From: Euborellia annulipes
Lineage: Eukaryota; Arthropoda; Insecta; Dermaptera; Anisolabididae
Direction: 5' to 3'
Assembly: GCA_023213315.1 (NCBI GenBank)
Contig: JAKCPI010014905.1
Location: forward strand, 1 to 64,000
Length of the DNA: 64,000 nucleotides
Position 1 is the stretch's first letter. The number at the start of each line of letters is the position of its first letter. Of the stretch, positions 54,670 to 64,000 are shown piece after piece. The notes beneath the pieces were generated by a model. It did not search any database and was not told the origin of the DNA. It was given only the letters and a program-made list of their open reading frames with translations. The position numbers and the translations under genes are program-made.

Positions 54670-54737
54670 CATATACCAATTAATTTAAATAAACGTTCAT
54701 CGGACTGCCTGGGATCCGAACCCCGCCCTTTGACGTT
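54670..54737 (-). mobile_element. SINE family A fragment
   Basis: ATCGGACTGCCTGGGATCCG and AACCCC are the B box region and following body of family A in reverse. Confidence 0.55.
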
Positions 54738-54957
54738 TAAGGTTCATTGACACTTTGTCTAATGGTGTTAAAATTCGTATGGGAAGCCAGGGACAAATAA
54801 ATCTTTGTGCCCAATGTTATTATCTTCTCTATATTAAAATTTACACTTTGAATTAACTTATATAATTAAAACGAAGGAAACAAATTACATTTATTAACAA
54901 CAAACTTGTTTCTATGATTATTATATAAATATCATTTATTTCCTCCCACTTATTCGG

Positions 54958-55081
54958 CCGGCGGGCCTGGCAAGAAGAAAGAACAACAGCCACCAAGATC
55001 ATCATTGTTAAGCAACGCCAAGTGGTGCTGAAAATCGGGATAGGTGGCCCCCGAAAAACAAGACCATTGAACGCCCGCCGG
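54958..55081 (+). rRNA. 5S rRNA-like sequence (pseudogene or 5S-derived element)
   Basis: The 124-nt segment is closed by CCGGCGGGC (54958-54966) and its exact complement GCCCGCCGG (55073-55081), placed like helix I of 5S rRNA. GTTAAGCAACG begins at position 50 of this segment, near its place in 5S. GGGATAGGTGGCCCCC begins near position 80 and corresponds to the GGATGGGTGACC region. Internal-promoter box regions are partly kept. The termini and much of the 5' third do not match typical animal 5S, and no T-run terminator follows directly, so a functional gene is unlikely. Confidence 0.5.
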
Positions 55082-56430
55082 AAGCCATCGATACATGTAT
55101 TTAAATATATATAATTTGAAAATGTATGTATAGGCCTAAATATGTTCTATACAAATTCACAATATTCATTTAATCTAATTATTTCAAATTATGTTAACAT
55201 ATAGTATTTGAAACAGGATGTAATGTAGAAACAATTGAATCTCTTAAATATTTTAGGAAATTAATTATAATCAAATTTCTTCAACATGTGAACACAAATC
55301 TACGATTTGGTTTCCTTTTATTTTACCTCGCGCTTTTTGCTCTCTGCGCCAGCTTTCCTGACATACTACACTAGAGGCTATGCACTCAGAAGTATTCGAG
55401 ATGAAAACGAGAATAAATATATTTTTCATTTTGAAACATTCTTTTTTCATACTTCCCTTCTGCTTAATAATATTTTCCTCTTTCTTAAAAAAAAAAAAAA
55501 AAAAAAAACATTTAGAGGAGTTAGATCATGGCTATTTTTAATGGCAATAAATGGATCCTAGCAAGTTAGAACAAGTTGGCTGTTAGTCAAAATTTTTTCA
55601 TTAAAAAGAGTTTTCTATTTATTTTCACAAGCATTGACCTAAGTCTGAAATTATTTTTACTTTCTTTACAATTTCTTCCAAGCTTATTGTACACTTAAAA
55701 TCAATTAAAGTTTACAATATTTTTTTTTCAATTAAAATTAGTCTTCATAATTTCATATATAAATTTTTCATGGAAATTGAACATATAAACAACTCAAATT
55801 TTCTAATTTATAAGGAAAAACAAAAAAAAAATGTTTTGACATTAAAATGAAAGAGGATATAATGAATATTAGAAAAAAATTCATCAAGGTTATATTATTA
55901 AGATGAATAAAAAAATTTTATATTTAGAAAATAAAATATTAATTGATGAAAAAATTGAGTTTACTAAATTTACAGATGGTATTTTTATATTCACTATCAA
56001 ACAATTTCAAATATTTTTGCTTCTGCTTTAAAGCAGGACGCATATGACGCGCGTGAGGTGACACGGCACGCTCTTGTGCAACCAGTAGGGATTAAAACAA
56101 CAACTCGTAAATTGGTCATACTTCTCTATACTGCGTAGCTCCATTGGCTACTAAAGATCGTGTCTTCTGACACGCGTCCCAATGGGAGACGTGCTTGAAT
56201 AGCATAAAATAGATAATACACCTTGATAGCGATCATGAGTTCTCTTCTTGCTCTTGCACTAACAAGAATTAAGTCTAACAAGTTCGCCCGATCTGAGAAT
56301 ACATCTTCTAAATGCTGTTCTTTTTTCTCCCATATTTTAATAGGAATCAAGGCATGATTTGGGCTGGTTTAACTGTGAAAATTGGTCTAGTATGGAAAGC
56401 GGAATTATCTTTTAATTTGTGTTGTGACGG
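55082..56430. other. AT-rich sequence, no gene seen
   Basis: A moderately complex patch at 56030-56350 includes CATATGACGCGCGTGAGGTG and a 74-codon minus-strand frame with no recognised domain. Not annotated further. Confidence 0.4.
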
Positions 56431-56781
56431 GAGAAATAAAACAGCTTAAATTTCTCAGGAATCAGGAATTATACCATATATTTGTAAATATTTCGGCCGG
56501 CCTAACGTCTGGCCATCTTCAGTATTGGATATAGTTCTTATCCTTAGTCACAAACTTTTGCATCTTCTCCTCCTCTCTTTATGCAAAAGTTCGAGACACC
56601 AGACGAAGGATTGCCAAAGAACTATATCCTAGTGAAGATGAAGAGAAGAGGGGAAGATGCAAAAGTTTGTGACTAAGGATCACCAAAGAACTATATCCAA
56701 AACTAAAAAAATGGCCGGCCGAAATATTTACAAATATATGGTATAAGGCGATTCTTAAAAAATTTACTGTTTTATTTCTCC
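56431..56781. mobile_element. Foldback element with CTGAAGATGGCC/GGCCGAAA motif
   Basis: Outer arms AGAAATAAAACAG and CTGTTTTATTTCTCC. Inner arms ACCATATATTTGTAAATATT with TCGGCCGGCC, and their inverse GGCCGGCCGAAATATTTACA with AATATATGGT. On the minus strand ACTGAAGATGGCC (about 56524), AGACGTTA and GGCCGGCCGAAAT follow in order. The centre holds a further inverted pair around AACTATATCC and CACAAACTTTTGCATCTTC. Confidence 0.8.
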
Positions 56782-58055
56782 AGAAGAAATTCTCCCTTTA
56801 CAACATCCTGTGATTCTAGCAACAATTCACATTGTACCATCTTTTAAGGTTGTTCGGATAGTACATCGTAAGTCATAATAGAATCTAAATTTTTTTTTAA
56901 ATAAAATTAAAAATTTGAATGCCAAAATTCCTTATTATAATTTAGTCGTGACCTATCATAGTTTATAATTGGATTAAGTTAATAATTTAATTACCAAAAA
57001 TAATAAATGAATGACTTTCGACTTGAGTAGTTTTTCACGTAATATAGAACTGGCAACATTGCATTCATCAACTATCTATTTTAAATCTTAAACGCCTTAA
57101 ATTTTATTTTATTTAATATATTACAATGTTTAATGCAAATCAGTTTAAACACAATGGACGATTTGCGAGAAAAAATATTGTAAAATTGAAAAAAAAAATG
57201 TAACTGACATAGAGATAAGACACTTATGCTATGCGACGTTGCCAGGCTGGTCTGACTCTCGAGAATTCATTATTTTTAAATATTAGCGACTGTCATTTTG
57301 GAGAATTTTTTGACTTTCTTGTTAAAATATCTTTAAAAGCGGTCGGCAGAAACTTTGGTTTTATTTTTAACATATTCCTCGGAAGTGAATTAATAAAATG
57401 TAAGTTTTTTGTTTTTGTATCATTTGCACAGATGCCTATATAATTCGATATGTGTGCGTTTCGTCGTTATTCCCCATAGGCTACATGTTAAATTTCAATT
57501 TTTTAAAAATTAATTACACGATAACCCTGTGTCAGATCTGCTTCAAAATTTTATTTTATACGTATTTGATAGTGATTAATAACATATTAAAAAATTAGCT
57601 TTTAATCTACCAAAGTGCTTTAATGTCCGAACAACCTTAATTTATTTTGGAAAATTTTTTAATAATACGAGTAAATATCAATAAATTATGATATCACTAA
57701 AGATGTTCCGATGTTGAATGCTAAAAAGAAAAGCTGACTTTTTTATTATTTAAATGAATTCTTGGCATTACAAATTTAGATTAGAAAATTTGTTTCAAGA
57801 TGAATTAATGAATATTCCTAGATATTTATCCTATTTGGTTTAAATATTTGATTATTACACATTGTTATCTGAATAAACTATTTCATCATACCAAGTTATT
57901 TAATTTACTTATTTTTTATATAAATTTTGATATAGATATATTTTGAAATTGAATATTTAATTTTTTTTTAATTAAGCCAACTTTATTGTTCGCAATATGT
58001 CCAAGTGTCTGTGTGTATATCAATTTAGATTGTTCTTTTCTGTTATATCCAACAA
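56782..58055. other. AT-rich sequence, no gene seen
   Basis: A 70-codon plus-strand frame (57231-57443) has a Phe-rich hydrophobic composition and no splice support. Nothing else recognised. Confidence 0.4.
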
Positions 58056-58275
58056 GTTCGTGAGAAAGAACAGCTGCTTCTGATAGCTGGGGGAAAATAG
58101 GGAGGAGGCGTGCGTGCGCCTGACACACACCTGCCACATACACACACACACACACACACACAAACACAACACGCACACAATCCTACAAAAACCTTATCTT
58201 GCCAGACCTCGAGTTGGAAACTGTTGACACTCCGCACTCCCCACTTCTCTCTTTTCGCGCGATGAATCTGCAAAC
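58056..58275. other. GC-richer island with (CA)n
   Basis: (CA)n at about 58138-58162 lies inside GC-richer, CpG-containing DNA (GGCGTGCGTGCGCCTGAC). Opposing short frames here are microsatellite-driven. A candidate regulatory island. Confidence 0.35.
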
Positions 58276-58959
58276 GTGAAGGTCACCTTGAAACGAAAGA
58301 GGGAATAAAAAAAAAATAATAATAATACTTGTTTCGGGAATAAATGCCAGCAAGATATTCAGGCCAACGAGTGTTTAAATATATCTATTCTATACTATCT
58401 CCACTAAAGTCGTGACCAAAGAATTTTTCAACTAATAAAAAAGGTGATTAAGAATTCTTTTTCAACTTGGAAAATTTTTTTTCCGGTTAACATTAAATTA
58501 TTTACATTTTTCCTTGTTCATTATTCATTATTCAATGGTATTGCATTTTCTAGAATATGAAATAGAGAAAGTATTTTAATCGTCGAAAAAAGTTTTGATT
58601 CTCGATATCCTTGAGTCCAAAAAGTAATTTCCGAATTATATTAAATAATTTTTTCCACAGAAGGGAATTAATCATTAATAATGTTATATAAGATTAATGC
58701 CCCTACTCAGAAACTCTCTTAAGGAAAATGTACCATTTTTTTTGTAAAGTTACCTTTTATTCAATTCGATTTTTTTCTTGAAATATTTTTCATTTAGATT
58801 AAAATTTTCCTTCCTTCCTCATCAAGGACTTTAGATCTTCAAGTTTCTTGCTAAATATTTTTCGAGATCTATATATTTGAATAAGATAATAGTATTCAAA
58901 ATACCTCGATTCGGACTTAACTAGTCATAGATATATTTAACAAGACATGTGAGTGTTTT
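58276..58959. other. AT-rich sequence, no gene seen
   Basis: A short stretch at 58566-58640 (GAGAAAGTATTTTAATCGTC, TTGAGTCCAAAAAGTAATTT) resembles a decayed end of the hairpin-ended repeat. Confidence 0.35.
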
Positions 58960-58962
58960 TTA

Positions 58963-59050
58963 TTGGTGAGGCCAAACATCACATGGAACCCAGGATCTCC
59001 GCCTTTCCGGGGCATAGGCGTGCTATCCATTGCACCATGCCACCGGACCC
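58963..59050 (-). tRNA. tRNA-like sequence, pseudogene or SINE head
   Basis: On the minus strand GGTCCGGTGGCATGGTGCAA, TGGATAGCACGCCTATGCCC and GGAGATCCTGGGTTCCATGT resemble D-arm, anticodon-arm and T-arm regions. Relatives at 60.63 and 60.80 kb share GCTGGAGATTCTGGGTTCGA, so this is a repeated tRNA-derived sequence. The T-loop here reads GGTTCCATG, weaker than the consensus. Confidence 0.45.
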
Positions 59051-59225
59051 TTCAAGTTTCTTGTTTCGATTATTTAATTATCTTCAAGAAGGAAATAAAA
59101 CTAAAGTAGAACCCTCTTTCTTCAGTTATTTATATCAAAACTTACACCTTGTGGTTACACTTGGGAGTAACTTTGATGGAAATAATACAGAGGTGGGTTT
59201 CCGTTTCCTGAAGTTGGATAATTTT

Positions 59226-59302
59226 TTACCATGAGGTGGATTTGAACTCGAGTTAAAGCTAAGCTGCTTAATTCAGTCGGCTAATCGCTCCCTCAAGACC
59301 AA
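59226..59302 (-). tRNA. tRNA-like sequence, probable pseudogene
   Basis: The minus strand contains TGAGGGAGCGATTAGCCGAC and GAGTTCAAATCCACCTCA. TGAGG/CCTCA can pair as an acceptor stem and GAGTTCAAATCC matches a T-arm/B box. A convincing anticodon arm is not evident. Confidence 0.4.
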
Positions 59303-60627
59303 TAATAAAAAATAACAAAAACAATGTTGCTGTATGAAAGGAAATAAGATTCATTTGACATCTATTAGGAAGGACTCTTAGGTCGTTTCGAGATGTCTTA
59401 TGTCATGTTTGGTATTGGCTTTTGAGAGAGGTTCAAAGTTTGTTTTGAAGTCCCCCCTCACTTTCAGGAAAGCGAATTGAAAGGAGAAGAGCTGACTTTT
59501 AAGACCAGCTATTTAAAGTGTAAAAGATTGTATAATTTAAAGTGTATAACCTTGTATACTATTCAGACAAGAGTGAATCATTCTGTTTTTTTAATAGTAA
59601 CTAATCAATTAATAAAAATAAAACACCCTACATTTGATGGGACTCATTTATTTACCTTGTTTAAAATATAAATTTCTATTTTTAAAATCGTGTTATTTTG
59701 AAATCTGTAATTTTTTATTTTTTTCTTTACCCTTCTACTAAAAAAAAAAAAAAAACCCTTTTAACATTTTTTCTCTCAATTCTATTTATAAAATAAAATC
59801 TATCACACAAAGAACAAGTTAGCTCTTTAGGAAAATATATAAATCATCAAGACATGACTTATTTTGATTTATCACTTAGAAAAGAATTTGACGCTAAGCC
59901 TATTTATTTAACTAACCAACTTTCATTTGATTAGGCTATAGAGATAAATGCATTACTTTTATTGTTGATATTTTAAAATTAAGTAGAATAACTATTAATA
60001 AAAGTTTTAACATAAATGCTCGTTGTTTTATCACAATCAAATTTCTTGCATTGTCTACCAAGTGTTTTCTCTTGAGTTTTCGGGCAAATGAATGCCTGAC
60101 GCCACCGAGATGGAGCTTTTATAGGCTGGAAAATGCCAATACCGCCTTTTCTTAAAATAACCGGCTTCACTCTGATTGGCTCAAATCGACACTAAAACAA
60201 ATTAAATAAAAAAAAAAAAAAATATTTTGATATATTACCCTATTAAATTTATTATAGTGTCGTTGATCAAAATTTTTATCACTAGTAATATACTAATATT
60301 TCGAAGGCTCCGGAGGCTCTTGAGAAATTTTACTACAAAAACAATAAGATAACATTCAAGGAATAACCGGATAAAAATACACCAACTTTGATGGGCTCCA
60401 AGCACATGATTTTGCAAATATTTCGATTGGCAGCAAGCCAGATCATAAGTCTAAAAAATATTATTTATTATTCGAGGGCAATATTTTCATAAAATTTTTC
60501 TCTCTGAAGGGACTATTATTTAAAATATTTCATTTTTTGTCCCCTAAGTTAGGGTCCGGGGCTCACACAGAAAAAATAATTTAACAATGTGTCTATTTAT
60601 TAGTTTATAAATTTATTTTTTGGCGTC
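59303..60627. other. AT-rich sequence, no gene seen
   Basis: No features recognised apart from homopolymer tracts (about 59741-59755 and 60209-60223). Confidence 0.45.
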
Positions 60628-60715
60628 TCAAGCCTCCTGGGAATCGAACCCAGAATCTCCAGTTTTTCCGGAGTCGGCGACTGGTGCAAAGGGTAGCACA
60701 CCGATGCCACGAAAA
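60628..60715 (-). tRNA. tRNA-like sequence, pseudogene or SINE head
   Basis: On the minus strand CGTGGCATCGGTGTGCTACC and GGAGATTCTGGGTTCGATTC, then CCAGGAGGCTTGA. The T-arm/B box GGGTTCGATTCCC is intact. It has the same general plan as 58963-59050. Confidence 0.5.
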
Positions 60716-60830
60716 CATGGGTGTATCTAGGGGATTTGGCTGGGGGAGCTTGGAAGGCGGGTAGCCTTCTGGGGGGGGACCCCGCTAGTTACGCCCATGA
60801 CCGGAAAGGCTGGAGATTCTGGGTTCGAGG
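60716..60830. mobile_element. Small inverted-end insert and tRNA-like fragment
   Basis: CATGGGTGTATCTAG (60716) and CTAGTTACGCCCATG (ending 60799) are inverted ends, similar in style to the CAGGGGCGTATA hAT MITEs, but I see no TSD. Directly after it, CCGGAAAGGCTGGAGATTCT and GGGTTCGAGG repeat part of the neighbouring tRNA-like unit in the opposite orientation. The interior has a run of eight G bases. Confidence 0.45.
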
Positions 60831-61048
60831 GAGCCATGTTTGATCTGCCAACAAAATAACATACATACAAAAACAAAATATATAAAAGAAAATGATAGAT
60901 CCAACTCGTGGAAACTATTTTGTGAGTAATAAAACTACCTAAAACACTCCAAAGATGAAGGATAAAAAATAAAAATAAAAAAAAACTAGTGGCAAATTTT
61001 TTTCTCATTATTTTTATCTATAAAAATTGATTTCCTTCAAAATATTGC

Positions 61049-61252
61049 TTCTTCTTCTGTCCTTGCTTTATTCCCGCGATGCGGGGTCGGCGGTCCTCAC
61101 TTTTTCCCGCCAACCCTATTATGCGTTTTTGTGACCGAAAGAAATAGGACAGGCTGGCCCTTCGCACGGTCTGACGCCTGTTGAAAAGAGGAAGACCTGA
61201 AGGACTGACTGCCTGTCCCAGCTCGGGAAGCTCGTGGTCGCCATCCACGTCC
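61049..61252 (-). mobile_element. Short retroposon with 15-bp TSD
   Basis: CCTTCAAAATATTGC occurs at 61034-61048 and again at 61253-61267, enclosing a 204-bp GC-rich insert. On the minus strand the insert ends ATCGCGGGAATAAAGC then a short GAAGAA tail, the layout of a 5'-truncated LINE or a SINE. The minus-strand frame across it (83 codons) extends into both TSD copies, so it is not a gene. Confidence 0.8.
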
Positions 61253-61388
61253 CCTTCAAAATATTGCATTTTTTAAAAATTTATTTCATTTCCCCTTTTA
61301 TCGTCCCTGTAATAGATCTATTATAATAATATTTATTTTATTTTATTTTAAAACCTTTTGTTTCAAATAAATTTCTCTTTTTTTCCAG

Positions 61389-61475
61389 GTGAGGAATTGC
61401 GCAACTTATTATTCCGCTCAACCGTATATGAAGGGTGGGGATTCATTCGAGTCAGCCTTAAGGAATTCACTTCAG
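61389..61475 (+). CDS. Possible third exon, 29 codons
   Basis: CTCTTTTTTTCCAG (ending 61388) is a good polypyrimidine-tract acceptor and CAG/GTCAGG a plausible donor. The 87-bp segment is open in phase 0, exactly the phase left by the exon ending at 42832. It reads VRNCATYYSAQPYMKG and then GDSFESALRNSLQ. G/C content is above the local level. No domain is recognised; DSFESAL faintly echoes HFEESL of the preceding exon. An alternative frame across the same interval is also open, so the exon call is tentative. Confidence 0.35.
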
Positions 61476-62057
61476 GTCAGGTTAATCAATGCTTGTTGTC
61501 AAGCACATCCTTTCTTTTTAAGTTTATTCACAGCTTGACTGTCGGATGAATATTTCTTCTTTTGTTATTGTTGTTGTTGTTAGTCTTTTGTTATTTTTAG
61601 CCAAACAGTTCTTGAATGCGTAGGCATAAAAGCAATTTAAATTCGCTATTTTATCAAAAGGCGCACGCAAATGAAAAAAAAAAAGCACATAATTATATAA
61701 GCAATAAACATTTGACAATGAATTACTCTAAGGAGAGAAGAAATTGAGGTCAAAGTGGAGTGGAATAAATTCCCCCCCCCCCCGACAATTTATTTCCTTT
61801 TTCAATGAATCATACTTTTCCTTTCAAAAGAGAAAGAGATAAACGGCTTGAGTAAAATTTATTGATTACGATTTCATTTTTATCCACTTAAAAGAAAAAA
61901 AAAAAAGATATTTATAAAAAATTTCAAGGTTCTTAGAGAATATCAGTTATCAAATATTAGTATTATCGACTCCTAAATAATGTTGCATATTAATATCAAA
62001 GTAATTATTTAACTAAGCTACTCTGGTATATAATTAGTATTATTTTTTGTGTAAAGA
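61476..62057. other. AT-rich sequence with a C run
   Basis: A run of 11 or so C bases at about 61772-61783. Nothing else recognised. Confidence 0.45.
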
Positions 62058-62369
62058 ATAAAAATAAAATAAAAAAAAGATTTTTAAAAAAATGCTTTTA
62101 TTTAAATTGAACTAAAAAGAGAGAAATAAGAAAGAAATAATTTAATTGTTCTTGTTAAAATTTTTTAATATTTATGACTTAAAATAAAAGCGTGGGGCGC
62201 TTCGAAGTGATTCCGAGGCTCGCGCCCCACGCTTTTATTTTAAGTCATAAATATTAAAAAATTTTAACAAGAACAATTAAATTATTTCTTTCTTATTTCT
62301 CTCTTTTTAGTTCAATTTAAATAAAAGCATTTTTTTAAAAATCTTTTTTTTTATTTTATTTTTATTTTA
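62058..62369. mobile_element. Foldback element beside the satellite array
   Basis: Near-perfect arms (62058-62200 and 62222-62369) meet at GCGTGGGGCGC / GCGCCCCACGC with a 21-nt loop. Arms include TGCTTTTATTTAAATTGAAC and TTTATGACTTAAAATAAAAG. The sister copy is at 47053-47335. Arm identity here is clearly higher than in the sister copy. Confidence 0.9.
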
Positions 62370-62404
62370 AGCTTTTTAGTCTTTTAGTCTTATCAAAAAT
62401 CATC

Positions 62405-63420
62405 AATATGATAAAGTACCACATTAGTTTGGCCTGTATTGATTTGGTTCAATTGAAAAATTATTCATTATCATAAAAAATGACTCGTAAATATCAAAAT
62501 TCAAAACTATAGTTAATAGGGCCTTATTTGCGTGAGGCTTCAAATAAAGTACCACATTAGTTTGGTCTATTTTGATCAAAACCACCATATAGTGACGTCA
62601 TCAAAAATGACTCTTTAAGTATTACATTTCACACCTCTAGCCCATCGGGAAGTCTTTTGAAATTACATTAATTCGCGAAGGGTTTCAAATAAAGTACCAC
62701 ATTAGTTTGGTCTATTTTGATCAAAACCACCATATAGTGGCGTCATCAAAAATGACTCTTAAGTATTACATTTCACACCTCTAGCCCATCGGGAAGTCTT
62801 TTGAAATTACATTAATTCGCGAAGGGTTTCAAATAAAGTACCACATTAATTTGGTCTATTTTGATCAAAACCACCATATAGTGGCGTCATCAAAAATGAC
62901 TCTTAAGTATTACATTTCACACCTCTAGCCCATCGGGAAGTCTTTTGAAATTACATTAATTCGCGAAGGGTTTCAAATAAAGTACCACATTAATTTGGTC
63001 TATTTTGATCAAAACCACCATATAGTGGCGTCATCAAAAATGACTCTTAAGTATTACATTTCACACCTCTAGCCCATCGGGAAGTCTTTTGAAATTACAT
63101 TAATTCGCGAAGGGTTTCAAATAAAGTACCACATTAGTTTGGTCTATTTTGATCAAAACCACCATATAGTGGCGTCATCAAAAATGACTCTTAAGTATTA
63201 CATTTCACACCTCTAGCCCATCGGGAAGTCTTTTGAAATTACATTAATTCACGAAGGGTTTCAAATAAAGTACCACATTAGTTTGGTCCATTTTGGTAAA
63301 ACCAAACTCACAATTTGCGTCATCAAAAATGACTCTTAAATATCAAATTTCACACCTCTAGCTCATCGGGAAGTGTCCTTAACAAAGCCATAAAGTTGGT
63401 GACCTTGAAAGAGTAAGTTA
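62405..63420. repeat. 144-bp satellite array, about seven units
   Basis: The anchor CAAATAAAGTACCACATTA recurs at 62541, 62686, 62830, 62974, 63118 and 63262, a period of 144-145 bp; a diverged start unit begins near 62408. Central units are almost identical, with G/A variation in CACATTAGTTTGG versus CACATTAATTTGG. The first (62408-62540) and last (63262-63405) are clearly diverged. Each unit carries CACCATATAGTGGCGTCATC and CTAGCCCATCGGGAAG. TAAATAAAAGCATTT, an end motif of the adjacent foldback, reappears just after the array (63419). Confidence 0.92.
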
Positions 63421-63797
63421 AATAAAAGCATTTAAAAAAAAAAACATTTTTAGAAAATTGATTTTTAAAATTAGTCATGATCTAACTCCTAATTTTTTTT
63501 TTTTAAAGAATAAAATTTAAATTTTAATAAATCAGACATCGGCGTAATTAGAGAATTTGTGGGGGGGGGGGGGGGCATGGGACCAGCTATCCTCCGGAGG
63601 GCCTGGAAAACCCCATATTTTCTCTATTTTTCTTGGGGCAGGGAGCTTTCTGGGGGGGGGGGTGGCACGAGTAGGGATGAAACGATACCACTGAGGTATC
63701 GATACTTTTACTCGATACTGGTATCGGTCGCAAAGTATCGAATACCTACTCGGTATCGATTGAAAAGTATCGATACTTACTCGTATCGGTCAATTTT
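63421..63797. other. G-rich and CGATAC-rich low-complexity DNA
   Basis: A run of about 16 G bases near 63561-63576 and another near 63651-63662 flank a GC-rich stretch. At 63685-63790 the words GTATCGATAC, CGGTATCGA and AAGTATCGA recur in both orientations, a short cryptic repeat. Confidence 0.5.
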
Positions 63798-63860
63798 ACT
63801 TTCTCTTACCTCTATATATATGTTAATATATAGAGAGAGAAAGTATTGGATTCATTTTCG
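63798..63860 (-). mobile_element. Terminal hairpin of the hairpin-ended repeat, solo
   Basis: TACTTTCTCTTACC ... AGAGAGAAAGTATTGGATTC is the 3' terminal hairpin of the family with no body attached. Confidence 0.65.
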
Positions 63861-64000
63861 TACAATTAAAGATAAGCAAAAACAGCAATAAGTACTTACT
63901 GTATATTATCAAGATTCGCAGAAACTTTGCAGCCAGGAGATTAAATAAAAATCTTTTATTTAATTTCTATTTGCTGACGTTTCGGTCGCCAATCACAACC

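Noticed and set aside
55307..55561. 84-codon frame after ACATGTGAACACAAATC
   Set aside because: It contains a long poly-Lys from an A run and has no recognisable domain or splice support.
26205..60715. tRNA-like segments considered as functional tRNA genes
   Set aside because: Acceptor or anticodon arms are incomplete, related copies are dispersed, and several belong to SINE families.
62541..63262. 144-bp regular repeats considered as a CRISPR-like array
   Set aside because: The repeats are head-to-tail with no unique spacers, and the setting is eukaryotic; it is a satellite.

Overview
The window looks like a piece of a large, AT-rich, repeat-laden metazoan genome, most likely an arthropod. 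It has no operons, bacterial promoters or long ORFs. It does have tRNA-derived SINEs with Pol III A and B boxes, a BEL/Pao LTR retrotransposon, hAT-type and mariner-type DNA elements with target-site duplications (TSDs), long foldback elements, a 144-bp satellite, and intron-style exons with AG/GT borders. A sap-sucking hemipteran such as a planthopper is my impression from repeat style only; it is not demonstrated.

The only host protein-coding signal I can support is a possible single plus-strand gene with very long introns. A CpG-rich, CCAAT-box promoter near 17.03-17.3 kb leads to a first coding exon (17421-17461). An arginine/glutamate-rich exon lies at 42569-42832 and a weaker third candidate at 61389-61475. 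The splice phases of all three fit. The charged exon carries frame slips at homopolymer or dinucleotide runs, so it is either a sequence with base-call errors or a decayed exon. Small GC-richer islands scattered through the presumed introns are candidate regulatory DNA.

Most of the rest is mobile. Approximate layout: 0.3-1.3 kb palindrome; 4.6-5.0 kb SINE pair; 8.0-8.6 kb LINE-like tail and foldback; 9.7-11.0 kb hAT element with a nested foldback; 11.7 kb 79-bp-arm hairpin; 13-18 kb SINEs, a small hAT element and the gene promoter; 19.2-22.8 kb two copies of a hairpin-ended repeat, one split by two foldbacks including a 1.9-kb near-perfect palindrome; 23.7-24.5 kb LINE-like arms; 25.3 kb foldback; 27.3 kb TIR element; 28.5 kb hairpin-ended repeat; 30.8-31.7 kb broken mariner-like transposon; 32.5 kb SINE; 34.1 kb G-rich block; 35.2-36.2 kb hairpin-ended repeat; 39.7-42.4 kb young, internally deleted BEL/Pao element; 44.5-49.1 kb mixed repeats; 50.3-51.3 kb hairpin-ended repeat with SINE; 52.5-53.6 kb hAT and TIR elements; 54.96-55.08 kb 5S rRNA-like sequence; 56.4 kb foldback; 58.9-61.3 kb tRNA-like sequences and a short retroposon with a 15-bp TSD; 62.06-63.4 kb foldback plus 144-bp satellite.

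The most striking signal is in the leader of the BEL/Pao element. Seven tandem 16-nt stem-loops have the architecture of the metazoan histone-mRNA 3' stem-loop (6-bp stem, UUUC loop). Two larger hairpins with a shared apical sequence follow, and a 15-bp long-range pairing joins the LTR end to the leader. A second theme is a recurring CTGANGA...GAAA motif in the arms of at least eight different foldback elements, resembling a hammerhead-ribozyme core.
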